Positions 42,101 through 52,233 of a DNA stretch of 64,000 nt are shown here, one piece after another; within the stretch, counting starts at the first letter, position 1; each line of letters begins with the position of its first letter. The notes below the pieces were generated by a model. That model had not been told where the DNA came from, did not search any database, and worked only from the letters and a program-made list of their open reading frames with translations. This stretch comes from Amphritea balenae (GTDB lineage: Bacteria > Pseudomonadota > Gammaproteobacteria > Pseudomonadales > Balneatricaceae). The stretch is from assembly GCF_003858655.1 (NCBI RefSeq), contig NZ_RQXV01000009.1, positions 147,044-211,043 on the forward strand. The letters are read 5' to 3'. The translations under genes were made by a program, and so were the position numbers.

Positions 42101-45100
42101 CTAATTATACAGGGCCAGAAGCGCCTGCACTGGATGATTTAACTGCTTTTCATCTAGTCGCTTAACCTGGCTGCGACATGAATAACCGGTGGCAACCAGC
42201 TTACCCTCATTTTTCGGATCGTTAACCACCTCTGACCAGCTAAGATCATATATTTTGCGTGATGTAGCGTAATTTTCTGTTTCATGGCCATAGGTACCAG
42301 CCATACCGCAGCAACCTGTTACCTGAAGCTCCAGCGTTTGTCCCAGCGCTGCGAAAATATTGACCCAGTCAGCTATAGAAGATGCAGCTGAAGTTTTTTC
42401 AGAACAGTGCGCCATCAACTTAAAGTGATTGTTATCTAACCCTGTAGCCTGCTGACTCAGGTAATCACAATGATCTGCCAGCCACTCCTGTAACAGCTGT
42501 ACATTAACCATCTGACGAGTGCCATCATCAACATACTCCTGACGGTATGTCAGGGTCATAGACGGGTCTATACCGACCATCGGTACACCACTGCTAATAA
42601 AATTTTGCAGCATTTGCGTATTCGCATCGGCAGCTTTCGCAAAGGCAGCTTTAAAACCATGGACATGCAGGGGCTTACCATTAGGTTTAAACGGCGCAAC
42701 CAGCACATTAAAGCCCAACCGGCCAAGCAGATCGATGACATCCAGCACTAACTGTGTTTCAAAGTAACTGGTAAATGCATCCTGAACCAAAATCACACTG
42801 CGTGCTTTTAGTGGTGCAGGTATCGCGTTCAGCTCATCCTGGGTAGCAAAAGGAATACCCCTCGCATCCATGCCTTTCTTTAGTGAATTGGTACAGATAG
42901 CCGGGCTATCAACCATACCCACACCTGACTTAAAGACCCGCTTCATCAGTGAATTATTCATCATCCAGTTATAAGGTGCGGGAAAACGTGCCAGGTAGGG
43001 GATCATAAACTCCAGGCCACCAATCATGTAGTCCTTAAGCGGACGCAGATAGCGGCTGTAGTAAGCCTCCAGAAAACGCGCCCTGAAGTCTGGTACATTA
43101 ACCTTGATAGGACACTGTGCAACACAGGACTTACAGGCAAGACAGCCCATCATCGCCTCATGCACTTCATGGTTGAAGTCATACTCACCACGACGTTTAC
43201 TCAGGCTATTACGAATCCGTGCAGGCAGGGTTGCCATAAATGAGCCATAACGGGCTTTTCTACCCTCACTAACCAGATCGACACCCTGCAACGACATCAG
43301 ACGTAACCATTCACGAATAAGTGAAGAACGACCTTTCGGCGAGTGTTTACGCTCGCGGGTAGCTTTCCAGGACGGACACATCGCATCGTTAGGATCATAG
43401 TTGTAACAAGCACCATTGCCGTTACAAAACATCGCCTGGCTATACTCTTCACGTACCGGTTCTGGTATCTGACGATCAAACTGGCCTCGCGTCGGCACTT
43501 CATCAATTTTCAGCAGTTCAGCGCCGCCAATTAACGGTGTACAAATTTTTCCGGGGTTGAGCTGATTATTTGTATCAAACACCGCTTTTATACGTTGTAA
43601 CTCAGGATAGAGTTCACCAAAGAACTCCGGTGCATATTCAGATCGAACACCTTTACCATGCTCTCCCCAGAGCAGGCCTTTATATTTACGGGTTAACGCC
43701 ACCACACCGTCGGTGATAGTACGAATAAGCCCTTCTTCGGCCTCATTCTTCATATCGATAGCGGGACGAACGTGAAGCACCCCAGCATCAACATGGCCGA
43801 ACATACCGTAAGCCAGGTTATGGCTGTCTAATAACTGACGAAACTCTTTAATAAATGCGGCCAGGTTTTCCGGTGGTACTGCGGTGTCTTCAACAAAAGG
43901 AATGGGGCGCTGCTGACCTTTAGCATTGCCCAGCAACCCGACTGCTTTTTTACGCATAGCCCAGATCTTTTTGATCTCGTCATTGCCGAAGACGATGGAA
44001 TAACCAAAACTTTTGCCCTGCTGTCCTGACACAATATCCAGATGAGATGTCAGCTGCGTCACTTTTTGTTGCAGAGCGTTCTCATCATCCGAGGTGTACT
44101 CAATCAGATTAATACCCTGGATAGCAGGCTCATCATCGCTTTGTGGAAAATAGTCTTTAACCGTATCCCATATAATATCGTTCATGGCCAGGTTAAGAAC
44201 CTTAGAGTCGATAGTTTCTATCGAGGTAGGCCCCCACTCCATGAGTGATGCAGCATCTTCAAGTGAATCCTGGAACCCCGCATACTTAATATTAACCAGA
44301 GCAGAGTACTTAGGAATAGGCAGCACATTCAATTTTGCCTCTGCAATAAATCCCAGTGAGCCTTCTCCGCCACAGAGGATAGAATTGAGATTGAAGCGCC
44401 CCTGTTCATCCCGGATATGGGCTAAATCATAACCTGTCAGACAACGATTTAACTTGGGAAACTTTTCAGCGATAAGTGACCGGTTTTCATTAAAAACCTG
44501 ATCTACAACACGATGTATCTCACCTACTTTGTCATCCCGCTGTTTTAACTGTTCCAGTTCGCTATCGGAGATTGGCGCGGAACGCCATTGTGTGCCATCC
44601 AACAACACAGAGTTGAGTTCCAGTACATGATCACGGGTTTTGCCGTAAAGACATGAACCCTGGCCACTGGCATCGGTATTGATCATACCGCCGACAGTCG
44701 CCCGGTTACTGGTCGACAATTCCGGCGCAAAGAACAGGCCATAGGGTTTCAAGGCGGCATTCAGCTGGTCCTTTACTACTCCGGCCTGCACCCGCACCCA
44801 ACGTTGTTCAGCGTTGATTTCAAGTACCTGATTCATATGCTTCGACACATCAACAATCAGTCCATCGGTCAGTGACTGGCCGTTAGTGCCAGTACCGCCA
44901 CCCCGGGCACTTAATACAACTTCTTTATACTTCGCTTTATCGGCCAGATTGGCAATTAATACCAGATCCTCAACCGACTTCGGGTATAGCACTCCCTGAG
45001 GCAAAATCTGATAGATACTATTATCCGTCGCAAGTACTACTCGATTGGCGTAATCGGGATTCAGTTCCCCCTGAAAGTGGCTTTGTTTCAGGTTCTCAAT

Positions 45101-45154
45101 AAAATCAAGATACAGCGCCTGAGTACTGTCAATTTCGGAAATACGTGGAATCAT
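42101..45154 (-). CDS. ydiJ: YdiJ-type FAD/Fe-S oxidase (D-2-hydroxyglutarate dehydrogenase family)
   Basis: This is a 1017-residue fusion of the same length as E. coli YdiJ. An FAD-binding PCMH domain (about residues 45-270, with SARGGGTGTNGQSLTDG) is followed by an FAD-linked oxidase C domain (to about 535, HGKGVRSEYAP), a ferredoxin-like region with CLACKSCVAQCPIKVNVPDFR near 670, and a C-terminal CCG-type cysteine domain (VTGCCGMAGTYGHE). E. coli YdiJ oxidises D-2-hydroxyglutarate. The divergent LysR gene is its likely regulator. Confidence 0.88.
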   Translation of the reverse strand: MIPRISEIDSTQALYLDFIENLKQSHFQGELNPDYANRVVLATDNSIYQILPQGVLYPKSVEDLVLIANLADKAKYKEVVLSARGGGTGTNGQSLTDGLIVDVSKHMNQVLEINAEQRWVRVQAGVVKDQLNAALKPYGLFFAPELSTSNRATVGGMINTDASGQGSCLYGKTRDHVLELNSVLLDGTQWRSAPISDSELEQLKQRDDKVGEIHRVVDQVFNENRSLIAEKFPKLNRCLTGYDLAHIRDEQGRFNLNSILCGGEGSLGFIAEAKLNVLPIPKYSALVNIKYAGFQDSLEDAASLMEWGPTSIETIDSKVLNLAMNDIIWDTVKDYFPQSDDEPAIQGINLIEYTSDDENALQQKVTQLTSHLDIVSGQQGKSFGYSIVFGNDEIKKIWAMRKKAVGLLGNAKGQQRPIPFVEDTAVPPENLAAFIKEFRQLLDSHNLAYGMFGHVDAGVLHVRPAIDMKNEAEEGLIRTITDGVVALTRKYKGLLWGEHGKGVRSEYAPEFFGELYPELQRIKAVFDTNNQLNPGKICTPLIGGAELLKIDEVPTRGQFDRQIPEPVREEYSQAMFCNGNGACYNYDPNDAMCPSWKATRERKHSPKGRSSLIREWLRLMSLQGVDLVSEGRKARYGSFMATLPARIRNSLSKRRGEYDFNHEVHEAMMGCLACKSCVAQCPIKVNVPDFRARFLEAYYSRYLRPLKDYMIGGLEFMIPYLARFPAPYNWMMNNSLMKRVFKSGVGMVDSPAICTNSLKKGMDARGIPFATQDELNAIPAPLKARSVILVQDAFTSYFETQLVLDVIDLLGRLGFNVLVAPFKPNGKPLHVHGFKAAFAKAADANTQMLQNFISSGVPMVGIDPSMTLTYRQEYVDDGTRQMVNVQLLQEWLADHCDYLSQQATGLDNNHFKLMAHCSEKTSAASSIADWVNIFAALGQTLELQVTGCCGMAGTYGHETENYATSRKIYDLSWSEVVNDPKNEGKLVATGYSCRSQVKRLDEKQLNHPVQALLALYN

Positions 45155-45214
45155 CTACTGACCTGTTTAGTGTCGAAAGCAAAAAAATAGTCTGGCTATA
45201 ATGCAGCAGCATCA

Positions 45215-45234
45215 TTTATCATTCAAACGATAAA
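45215..45234. promoter_or_regulatory. LysR-type operator candidate between ydiJ and lysR
   Basis: TTTATC-N8-GATAAA is a perfect 6-bp inverted repeat in the divergent intergenic region, with T and A spaced as in T-N11-A LysR boxes. It lies about 30 bp before the LysR gene start. Confidence 0.5.
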
Positions 45235-45264
45235 ATACGATAGATTAATGGAAACAACCAATAA

Positions 45265-46203
45265 ATGAACAGTTCACTTTCTATCAGACACCTACGGGCA
45301 TTTTGTGAGGTTGCTCTGTGCGGTAGTTTCACCCGCGCCGCTGGCAATCTTCATCTGACCCAGTCAACACTGACAGCGACCATTAAACAGCTGGAGCAGG
45401 ATGTCGGGCTGACACTCTTTGACCGAACCACACGTCGGGTTATTCTGACCAATGAAGGTGAACAATTTCAGCCGGTAGCCGAAAGACTAATCTCAGACTT
45501 TGATACGGCGCTGACCGATCTGCGGGCGACATCAGAACAACAGAAAGGTCAGGTCAGTGTGGCAGCATCCCCTTCGACCATCAGCCACCTTTTACCCCCG
45601 GTCATTCAACAGTATCACCGCGAATATCCGAATATATCTATCTCATTACGGGACGAGAATGCCGCTCAGATTGAACAACTGGTACTGAGCAACGAAGTAG
45701 ATTTTGGCATTGGCGCGAACCACTCAAGTAATAATGATCTTCACTATGAAGCGTTGATCAAAGACCGCTACGGGGTAGTGGTGTCTAATGAGTCTGAACT
45801 GTTCAATGCAACAGAACTCAACTGGCAGCAACTGGAGCAGAGTCCCCTGTTGTATCTGTCAGCCGATACCGGTATTCGCGTGCAGCTTGATCAACTTCGA
45901 AAACAGAGTGGTATCAGTATCGAAAACCCTCAGGCGTTAATCGAGGTATCAACCCCTTCAGGTATAGCCGCACTCATCAAGCAGCAATTAGGTATTTCTG
46001 TTCTGCCAGCCCTGGCGGCCAGTACCGAATCATTTAAAGGGCTTAAATTCATCCCCCTGCGTGAACCGGTTATTGAACGAAATATCTGTCTGATAACCCG
46101 TAAAGGCCGTTCACTGAGCCCCGCAGGACTCAGTATGATGCAGATGTCACAACAGCATCTGTTATCGATGCCATTGCCTGCTTACTTAAAAGCGGTCAGA
46201 TAA
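45265..46203 (+). CDS. LysR-family transcriptional regulator
   Basis: This is a 312-residue LTTR. The N-terminal winged helix is at about residues 5-65 (AFCEVALCGSFTRAAGNLHLTQSTLTATIKQLEQ) and the two-lobed effector domain at about 90-300. It is divergent from ydiJ and probably controls it. Effector unknown, perhaps a 2-hydroxy acid. Confidence 0.87.
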   Translation: MNSSLSIRHLRAFCEVALCGSFTRAAGNLHLTQSTLTATIKQLEQDVGLTLFDRTTRRVILTNEGEQFQPVAERLISDFDTALTDLRATSEQQKGQVSVAASPSTISHLLPPVIQQYHREYPNISISLRDENAAQIEQLVLSNEVDFGIGANHSSNNDLHYEALIKDRYGVVVSNESELFNATELNWQQLEQSPLLYLSADTGIRVQLDQLRKQSGISIENPQALIEVSTPSGIAALIKQQLGISVLPALAASTESFKGLKFIPLREPVIERNICLITRKGRSLSPAGLSMMQMSQQHLLSMPLPAYLKAVR

Positions 46204-46234
46204 GCAGGCCAACCATCAGGTGATATTGGACAAT

Positions 46235-46795
46235 CTAGAGTTTATAGAGACGACAGTTTTCATCTTCCAGCTCTTTGATCTCTTTTATCAGATCAATTTC
46301 AGCTTTGATTTTAGACATTTCTGTTCGGTGTCCGCGTTTAAGCTGTTTTCGAATTTTACCTTCGATAAACCGCTTAATTTCCGGTTCTTCCTCAAGAATC
46401 AGACCAGGTACTTGTACCGGCTTTCGCGTTTCTTCATCCAGCGCCACCATGGTGAAATAAGAGGTGTTAGTATGCTTTACCACCCCTTCACGGAAATCTT
46501 CAGAAACCACTTTAATACCGATTTCAAGTGAAGAGTTGCCAACATAGTTGACCGATGCTGAGAGTGTTAACAAATCACCCACTTCGACAGGGTTCATAAA
46601 GTCGACCGAATCAACTGATGCAGTCACGCAGTAGCCTTTTACGTGGGAGGCGGCACAGGTATATGCGATCTTATCCATCAACGAAAGAATGACGCCACCA
46701 TGCACCTTGCCGCCAAAGTTAGCATAAGAAGGCACCATCAGCTCTTTAAGAACTGTTTGGGAAGATTTAACGGTTCGGAATTCAGTTTTACTCAT
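46235..46795 (-). CDS. Acyl-CoA thioesterase, YciA/BACH hotdog type
   Basis: This is a 186-residue cytoplasmic hotdog thioesterase. GGKVHGGVILSLMDKIAYTCAASHV (about residues 27-51) holds the N/D and G-G features of the YciA group, and SVDSVDFMNPVEVGDLLTL follows. About 40 extra C-terminal residues form a charged helix (IKRFIEGKIRKQLKRGHR). It hydrolyses acyl-CoA, broad range likely. It is convergent with the LysR gene, 31 bp apart. Confidence 0.87.
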   Translation of the reverse strand: MSKTEFRTVKSSQTVLKELMVPSYANFGGKVHGGVILSLMDKIAYTCAASHVKGYCVTASVDSVDFMNPVEVGDLLTLSASVNYVGNSSLEIGIKVVSEDFREGVVKHTNTSYFTMVALDEETRKPVQVPGLILEEEPEIKRFIEGKIRKQLKRGHRTEMSKIKAEIDLIKEIKELEDENCRLYKL

Positions 46796-47229
46796 CGCTC
46801 AGCCTGGGAATGGGTATAAAAGACATTTAATGATACACAATAACACATCAATCTATGTTATTTGTATCATTTTCACTTGTCATGCTGTAAATCTTATTTA
46901 ATCTTAGTCTGGTATTGCTAGCAACCATTGTGCCGTTGAACAGCTTCTGGACAAATTCACAACTGATCAACCTGCAGCAGGTTCATTAAGTATAACCGTG
47001 CTCGTTAATAACTTGTTATTAATTAGTCATATACAGCAATAAGCTTTAATAGGTTGAAATAGAAACTAACTGAGGTATGGCAACGCTCCGCCCTGCTAAT
47101 GAATACTATACGCTACCCATCGCACTAATAGAGTGCGAATCTACTTAGTGTAATCCTGAAAGCTGAGAAAGCATCTTAAACCGGACTCATGGCCCGTATC
47201 GTTCTTCAGGGTTTACCAATAAGCCACCA
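46796..47229. other. Intergenic stretch with two perfect palindromes
   Basis: No gene is seen in these 434 bases. AACCTGC-A-GCAGGTT (46969-46983) and TTAATAAC-TT-GTTATTAA (47005-47022) are perfect inverted repeats 22 bp apart. No T-run follows either. They could be protein-binding sites or the remains of a small element. Confidence 0.45.
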
Positions 47230-49068
47230 CTAGAACGGAAATACCATCGGTGTAATCGTTAAAGTAATAAACAAAGCCATTAACTGTAAGGGCAAGCCTA
47301 CTTTTACAAAGTCGATGAATCGGTAATTACCCGGCACCATAACTAATGTATTCACCGGCGATGCAATAGGGGTCGAAAACGCGGTAGATGCTGCTATCGC
47401 AACCGTCATCATAAAAGGCTCTGGATTCATACCCAGGCCCTGGGCAATGGCTATAGCAATAGGTGCGATTAAAACCGTTGTAGCCGTATTCGAGATGAAC
47501 TGGCTCAGTACAGACGTAAGAATAAACAAACCACCGCACACAATGACTGGCGTGCTTTGGCCTAACAGATTCATTAGCAGATCAACCACCAGATCCAATG
47601 CCCCGGTTTTTTTCATTGCCAGAGCTAAAGGCAGCATGCCTGCTATCAACACTAAACTACTGGCATTGAGTGATCTGTATGCCTCGTTCATATTGATACA
47701 ACCGGTCAGTACCATCGCCATTGCCGCCAACAAAATCGCAGTTAAGCTGGACATTGCACCACTGATCATTAAACCTAACATCACAATCATAATGATCAAT
47801 GCGGAAGGCGCATGGCTCCATCGGGCAGAACTTTCTACCAACTCTGAAGGGGTTTCAAGCAGGACAAAGCTTTGCCGGTCTTCAAGTGCTTCGATATAAC
47901 GCCAGCCTCCGGCGAGTAACAAGGCATCGCCAAACTGCAGAGCATCACGGTTAAAGCCCACATCAAGTGGTTTACCGTCACGCAAGATACCAATCACGCT
48001 GAGGTTATGACGTTCCCTGAAACGCCCCTCTTTAATGGTTTTGCCAATCATAGAGGAGCGATTATGTAGCATGACTTCTGCTACACCGAACTCTTTAGTC
48101 ATCCGGTTACGCTCATCGTCAGGAAAGCCAAAAAACATCGCTCCGGTCTCAACACACAAACGCTCTATCCCGTCCGCATCACCATAAGCTAACAGTACAT
48201 CCCCTCCCTGAATACGGGTTTCACTAAGAACAGGCATCAGTGAGGAGAGCAATTTCCCTCCCCTGCGTATTGCGAAGACTGTGACTTCAAAACGTGAGCG
48301 CAGCAGGGCTGAAGAAACGGTTTTACCAATTAACGAAGAATCTTTACGAACCCGCAATTTATACAGGTTGTCTTCAATGCTATAGCGCTCAGCAAATTCT
48401 TTTAGTGTCGGGTGTTGTGATTCGCGAACGCCGGTATTTGGCAGTAATCCCGGGGCAATAAATACCAGATACACAGTACCTACCAGTAGGATAACACCGC
48501 CTATCATAGTGAAATCAAAAAATGCAAAAGGGGTAAGGCCTGAGGCCTGAAGCTGAGTACTGGCAACCATATTTGGTGGCGTACCAATCAGCGTCATCAT
48601 CCCCCCGATCAAAGAAGCAAATGCCAGGGGCATCAACATGCGTGAAGGCTGTAATTTTGCAGTTCGACAGATACTCAGTACCACCGGTATAAACAGAGCC
48701 ACAGCACCGGTAGAACTCATAAACGCCGACATTCCTGCGACAACAGGAATCAACACTAACAACAGACGCTTCTCGTTAGTGCCCCCCATTCGTAAAATCC
48801 AGCTGCCGACAGCCGCAGCAACACCGGTTCGAAACAATCCCTCACCAACAATAAACAGACCTGCAATCATAACAATCAGGGACTGTCCAAAACCGGATAC
48901 GGTTTCTGCAGGGGAGATAATGCCAGAAACCGCAAGCGTCACTACTACCATCATGGCAACAATATCCATACGGATACGATCCCAAATAAACAATCCGATA
49001 GTGACAAACAGGAGGCCAAATACAAACAGAACGTCAATGTTCACGGAGAGTGGAGCTGCAATATTCAC
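47230..49068 (-). CDS. SLC13-family (DASS) anion transporter with two RCK_C domains
   Basis: This is a 612-residue inner-membrane transporter. Five or six helices, with the SSTGAVALFIPV and GTPPNM motifs of the sodium-coupled DASS group, are followed by two TrkA_C (RCK_C) domains at about residues 225-395, and then by the second half of the helices, with SNTATTVLIAPIA and STPIASPVNTLVMVPGNY. Substrates in this subgroup include sulfate, dicarboxylates and thiosulfate; here unknown. A similar gene is at 61348-63126. Confidence 0.85.
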   Translation of the reverse strand: MNIAAPLSVNIDVLFVFGLLFVTIGLFIWDRIRMDIVAMMVVVTLAVSGIISPAETVSGFGQSLIVMIAGLFIVGEGLFRTGVAAAVGSWILRMGGTNEKRLLLVLIPVVAGMSAFMSSTGAVALFIPVVLSICRTAKLQPSRMLMPLAFASLIGGMMTLIGTPPNMVASTQLQASGLTPFAFFDFTMIGGVILLVGTVYLVFIAPGLLPNTGVRESQHPTLKEFAERYSIEDNLYKLRVRKDSSLIGKTVSSALLRSRFEVTVFAIRRGGKLLSSLMPVLSETRIQGGDVLLAYGDADGIERLCVETGAMFFGFPDDERNRMTKEFGVAEVMLHNRSSMIGKTIKEGRFRERHNLSVIGILRDGKPLDVGFNRDALQFGDALLLAGGWRYIEALEDRQSFVLLETPSELVESSARWSHAPSALIIMIVMLGLMISGAMSSLTAILLAAMAMVLTGCINMNEAYRSLNASSLVLIAGMLPLALAMKKTGALDLVVDLLMNLLGQSTPVIVCGGLFILTSVLSQFISNTATTVLIAPIAIAIAQGLGMNPEPFMMTVAIAASTAFSTPIASPVNTLVMVPGNYRFIDFVKVGLPLQLMALFITLTITPMVFPF

Positions 49069-49179
49069 AGAAAGTACCGGCGGAGTTAAATAATTGATAT
49101 ATAAGCTATCTGCCGCAATAAACTCCGCTTTAGCAGCTTAGGCCCAAAATGGTTACTAAGCGGTTATTTTATAACGAAT

Positions 49180-50061
49180 TTAACTAGTTGGACGACGTTT
49201 CAGTACGAGATAAACCCCCAAAACGGTGATAGCTATAGCAAAAACCTGAACCAGGCTAAGTGCTTCACCAAATAAGATCCAAGCTTCTAAACTGGTTACC
49301 GGTGGAACCAGATAAAAATAGCTGGCAACCCTGGCAGACTCACCTTCCCGGATCATAAACATCAATAGCAGAATGGCAGAAATGGAAAGTCCGAATACCA
49401 GCCAGCCTAACGCGAGTATTAACTGAAAGCTCCATTCAACCTGACGCTCTTCAAACACAAAAGCGAGCACAGCCATGGCTAATGCAGTCGCCAGATATTG
49501 CCAGATAGAGCCTGTTAATAGATCGGTTCCTGCACCATAACGCTTCTGATACAAGGTACCTATCGAAATGCCCAGAAGCGCCAAAACAATTGCTATAAGT
49601 GCTGCAGGCTGCAATTCAAAACTGCCGGCTGAGTTACCGTTCAATAGAATCAACATCACCCCAACCAGCCCAAGCAACAAACCGATCCATTGTATGCTGC
49701 GCAGTTTTTCACCCATCCACTGCCAGCCGATGAGGGCAGTCAATAAAGGCTGAAGACCAACAACAATAGCGGCAATACCGGCAGGCATCTGCCATTTAAT
49801 AGCGGCAAATACGCCACCAAGGTAGCAGGCATGTACCAGAAAACCCGTTACTGCCTGATGCCCTCCCTGTCTCAGTGTTGGCCAACGGGATTTAAATATC
49901 AGCGCCAACAGTGTAAAAACTGCAAGTGTCAGCAGCATCCTTATGAACAGCAGATAAAAAGGCTCAATATAAGGTAACGCATATTTTGCCCCGATAAAGC
50001 CGGTACTCCAGAGCAAAACAAACATAAGCGGAACAAGACTGATTAGTCGGGAATGGTTCAT
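49180..50061 (-). CDS. DMT-superfamily (EamA) exporter
   Basis: This is a 293-residue membrane protein with ten predicted helices in two EamA repeats (about residues 8-138 and 150-287). LLWSTGFIGAKYALPYIEP at the start is typical of this family. Members export amino acids or metabolites; substrate not predictable. A single-gene unit. Confidence 0.85.
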   Translation of the reverse strand: MNHSRLISLVPLMFVLLWSTGFIGAKYALPYIEPFYLLFIRMLLTLAVFTLLALIFKSRWPTLRQGGHQAVTGFLVHACYLGGVFAAIKWQMPAGIAAIVVGLQPLLTALIGWQWMGEKLRSIQWIGLLLGLVGVMLILLNGNSAGSFELQPAALIAIVLALLGISIGTLYQKRYGAGTDLLTGSIWQYLATALAMAVLAFVFEERQVEWSFQLILALGWLVFGLSISAILLLMFMIREGESARVASYFYLVPPVTSLEAWILFGEALSLVQVFAIAITVLGVYLVLKRRPTS

Positions 50062-50181
50062 AAAATACTCTGGGAGATATCTAAAATAACTAGCCTACAG
50101 GGAACTGACAAAGCTGTCTTACCTTTTAAATTCAATAGAAAACAAAAGATTAAGCAATCAATCGGTTTACTAGCTTGGCGC

Positions 50182-51057
50182 TTACGCCAGCAGGTGATCG
50201 ATCAGCGTTCTTAGGGTCTGACTCATCATTCTGTTGGCAGGATAATATAGCGATACCGGCACAGGATCTATTTCATATTGGCGAAGAATTGTGACCAACC
50301 GCCCCTCATCGAGATAGTCCCTGACTAAAAAATCAGGCAGATAGGCAATACCTAAGCCCTCAGCAGCAAAACCCGCAACAAGATCGCCGTTATTAGCGGC
50401 AACGGTATTAGGAACAGTAATATGCCTGGTTCCGTTTACACTTCGGTAAGCCCAGCGAGCGGGTTGACGGTTGCTACTGTCGAGAATACAGCGGTGCTGT
50501 TGCAGGTCTTCAATAGAATCAGGCATGCCGTATAAGTTCAGATATTCAGGACTGGCAACCCTGTAAACATGCATGCTACCTAATGGCCGGGCGATCATAC
50601 CTGAATCAGGTAGCTCACCGACTCTGATGGCCAGATCGACCCCCTCTTCAATCAGATCTACATAGCGATTAACACTTAGCCATGACAAACAAACATCAGG
50701 ATAATCCCGCAGAAAATGACTTAATCTGGACTGCAGATCAAATAAACGGGTCACATGCTCCGGTGCCGTAATCTTCAGGTTTCCGGATATATGGGAGCGT
50801 CGTTGTGTAATGTCAGAATCCAGTTCATCGATACTGGCGGTAATGTTGCTTAACCGCTGCAGATAATGTTCTCCCTCAGGCGTTAGACTCATTGTCCTGG
50901 TGGTACGGTGCAGTAACTTGCAGCCAAGATACTGCTCCAGTTCGTTTATGTAACGACTGACAGCAGAATTAACCATATTAAGATCCCGCGCAGCTGCACT
51001 AAAGCTATTCCGCTTAACAACTGTTTGGAAGATTCGTATCGATTTGAGTAGATCCAT
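50182..51057 (-). CDS. LysR-family transcriptional regulator (CrgA/AaeR-like)
   Basis: This is a 291-residue LTTR with the helix-turn-helix FQTVVKRNSFSAAARDLNMVNSAVSRYINELEQYLG and the effector region from about residue 90. It is of the subgroup often found divergent from a short dehydrogenase gene, as here. It probably represses or activates the SDR gene at 51216. Confidence 0.87.
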   Translation of the reverse strand: MDLLKSIRIFQTVVKRNSFSAAARDLNMVNSAVSRYINELEQYLGCKLLHRTTRTMSLTPEGEHYLQRLSNITASIDELDSDITQRRSHISGNLKITAPEHVTRLFDLQSRLSHFLRDYPDVCLSWLSVNRYVDLIEEGVDLAIRVGELPDSGMIARPLGSMHVYRVASPEYLNLYGMPDSIEDLQQHRCILDSSNRQPARWAYRSVNGTRHITVPNTVAANNGDLVAGFAAEGLGIAYLPDFLVRDYLDEGRLVTILRQYEIDPVPVSLYYPANRMMSQTLRTLIDHLLA

Positions 51058-51059
51058 AT

Positions 51060-51074
51060 TTCATATTTTATGAA
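51060..51074. promoter_or_regulatory. Palindrome TTCATA-TTT-TATGAA abutting the LysR gene
   Basis: This perfect 6-bp inverted repeat lies just upstream of the LysR start codon in the divergent region and is a candidate for its own operator. Confidence 0.4.
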
Positions 51075-51215
51075 TAGTGTTTTCTATAAATGCATCTTTT
51101 TCATATTTAAGCACAAATGTAACCTGTACACATCACTTAAACACAGATCTCAAATTCAGGCCTTAAACGCCAGACTATTACTTTTATCTGTTACTGAAAC
51201 TACAGGAGAACAACT

Positions 51216-51812
51216 ATGAAAATTCTAATTATTGGTGCATCGGGTACTATTGGTAAAGCAATTGTTGCGGCAACGTCAGAGCATGAAATCATCACGGCAA
51301 ACTTCAACAGTGGTGATATACAGGTTGATTTACAAAACCCCGACTCAATTCGCCAAATGTTTGAAAAAACAGGCAAACTTGATGCTGTTATTAGCGCTGC
51401 AGGGGTGGCTGATTTTGCACCTTTAGCCGAACTAAGTGATGCTAATTTCCAGCTGGCGCTACAAAATAAACTGATGGGTCAGGTTAACCTCATGCGCTTT
51501 GGACAAGATCATATCAATGCCGGCGGTTCAATAACCCTAACGTCTGGCATTTTATCCCGCCACCCTATGCCTGGTTCTGCGGTAATCAGTATGGCGAATG
51601 GCGCACTGGAAAGCTTTGTTAAAACTGCTGCTCTGGAAATAACGACATTCAGGTTTAATATTGTGGCGCCCGCTTTCGTTAAAGAAACAATGGAAATGAT
51701 GGGTATGGATAGCAGCTTCGGCATTAGTGCGGCCGACACCAGTAAAGCGTATCTGGCAGCGATTAATGGCAAGATGCATGGTGAAACACTAGATGCCACT
51801 GACTTTATCTGA
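51216..51812 (+). CDS. Short-chain dehydrogenase-like protein lacking the YxxxK pair
   Basis: This is a 198-residue Rossmann protein. The cofactor motif GASGTIGKAIV is at residues 7-17 and SAAGVADFAPL and SGILSRHPMPGSAVISMANGALESF follow. Where an SDR has Tyr-x-x-x-Lys, this protein has Ile and Asn. The same loss is usual in this LysR-linked subgroup. It may have another chemistry or only bind ligand. AGGAG upstream supports the start. Confidence 0.82.
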   Translation: MKILIIGASGTIGKAIVAATSEHEIITANFNSGDIQVDLQNPDSIRQMFEKTGKLDAVISAAGVADFAPLAELSDANFQLALQNKLMGQVNLMRFGQDHINAGGSITLTSGILSRHPMPGSAVISMANGALESFVKTAALEITTFRFNIVAPAFVKETMEMMGMDSSFGISAADTSKAYLAAINGKMHGETLDATDFI

Positions 51813-51978
51813 TGCCTTAATAATGGCTACCGTGCAGGTTTAATAGTAAACCTGCCAAGCCACCTCCGTGCAATAAATAAGATTAATTAATCAGTGTATA
51901 CCATTGTTATCTAACAAATTATGGCAGACCAAACTCAATTAACACCTGACTCAATTCTTACCTACCCGCTTTGACTCA

Positions 51979-52233
51979 TCACCTGGAGCAAGCACCTGGG
52001 GTATAGCCTGTTACCGATGGATCAGCACAAGCACTACAAGCGTTACCATAAGTCATTGCTGGTTGCTGTCCTTGCGAACATACCGGACGATAGTCACGGG
52101 TACAGATTTGTGGCCGCGAACTCAGATCTGGACAGGCAACCATTTCCTGATCACCTGTCCTGTCAGGCTTAGTAGTTAAACAACCCGTCAACACAAGAGA
52201 CAGTGATAACAAAACGCAGATATTTACTTTCAA
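51979..52233 (-). CDS. Small lipoprotein with Kazal-like domain
   Basis: This is an 84-residue protein with a lipoprotein signal (SLSLVLTGC, Cys near residue 18). The mature part has six cysteines in a Kazal pattern (CTRDYRPVCSQG, TYGNACSAC, then a last Cys in TPGAC). Kazal domains inhibit serine proteases. It overlaps the GNAT gene by 4 bp. It may protect the cell envelope from proteases, which is inferred. Confidence 0.75.
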   Translation of the reverse strand: MKVNICVLLSLSLVLTGCLTTKPDRTGDQEMVACPDLSSRPQICTRDYRPVCSQGQQPAMTYGNACSACADPSVTGYTPGACSR

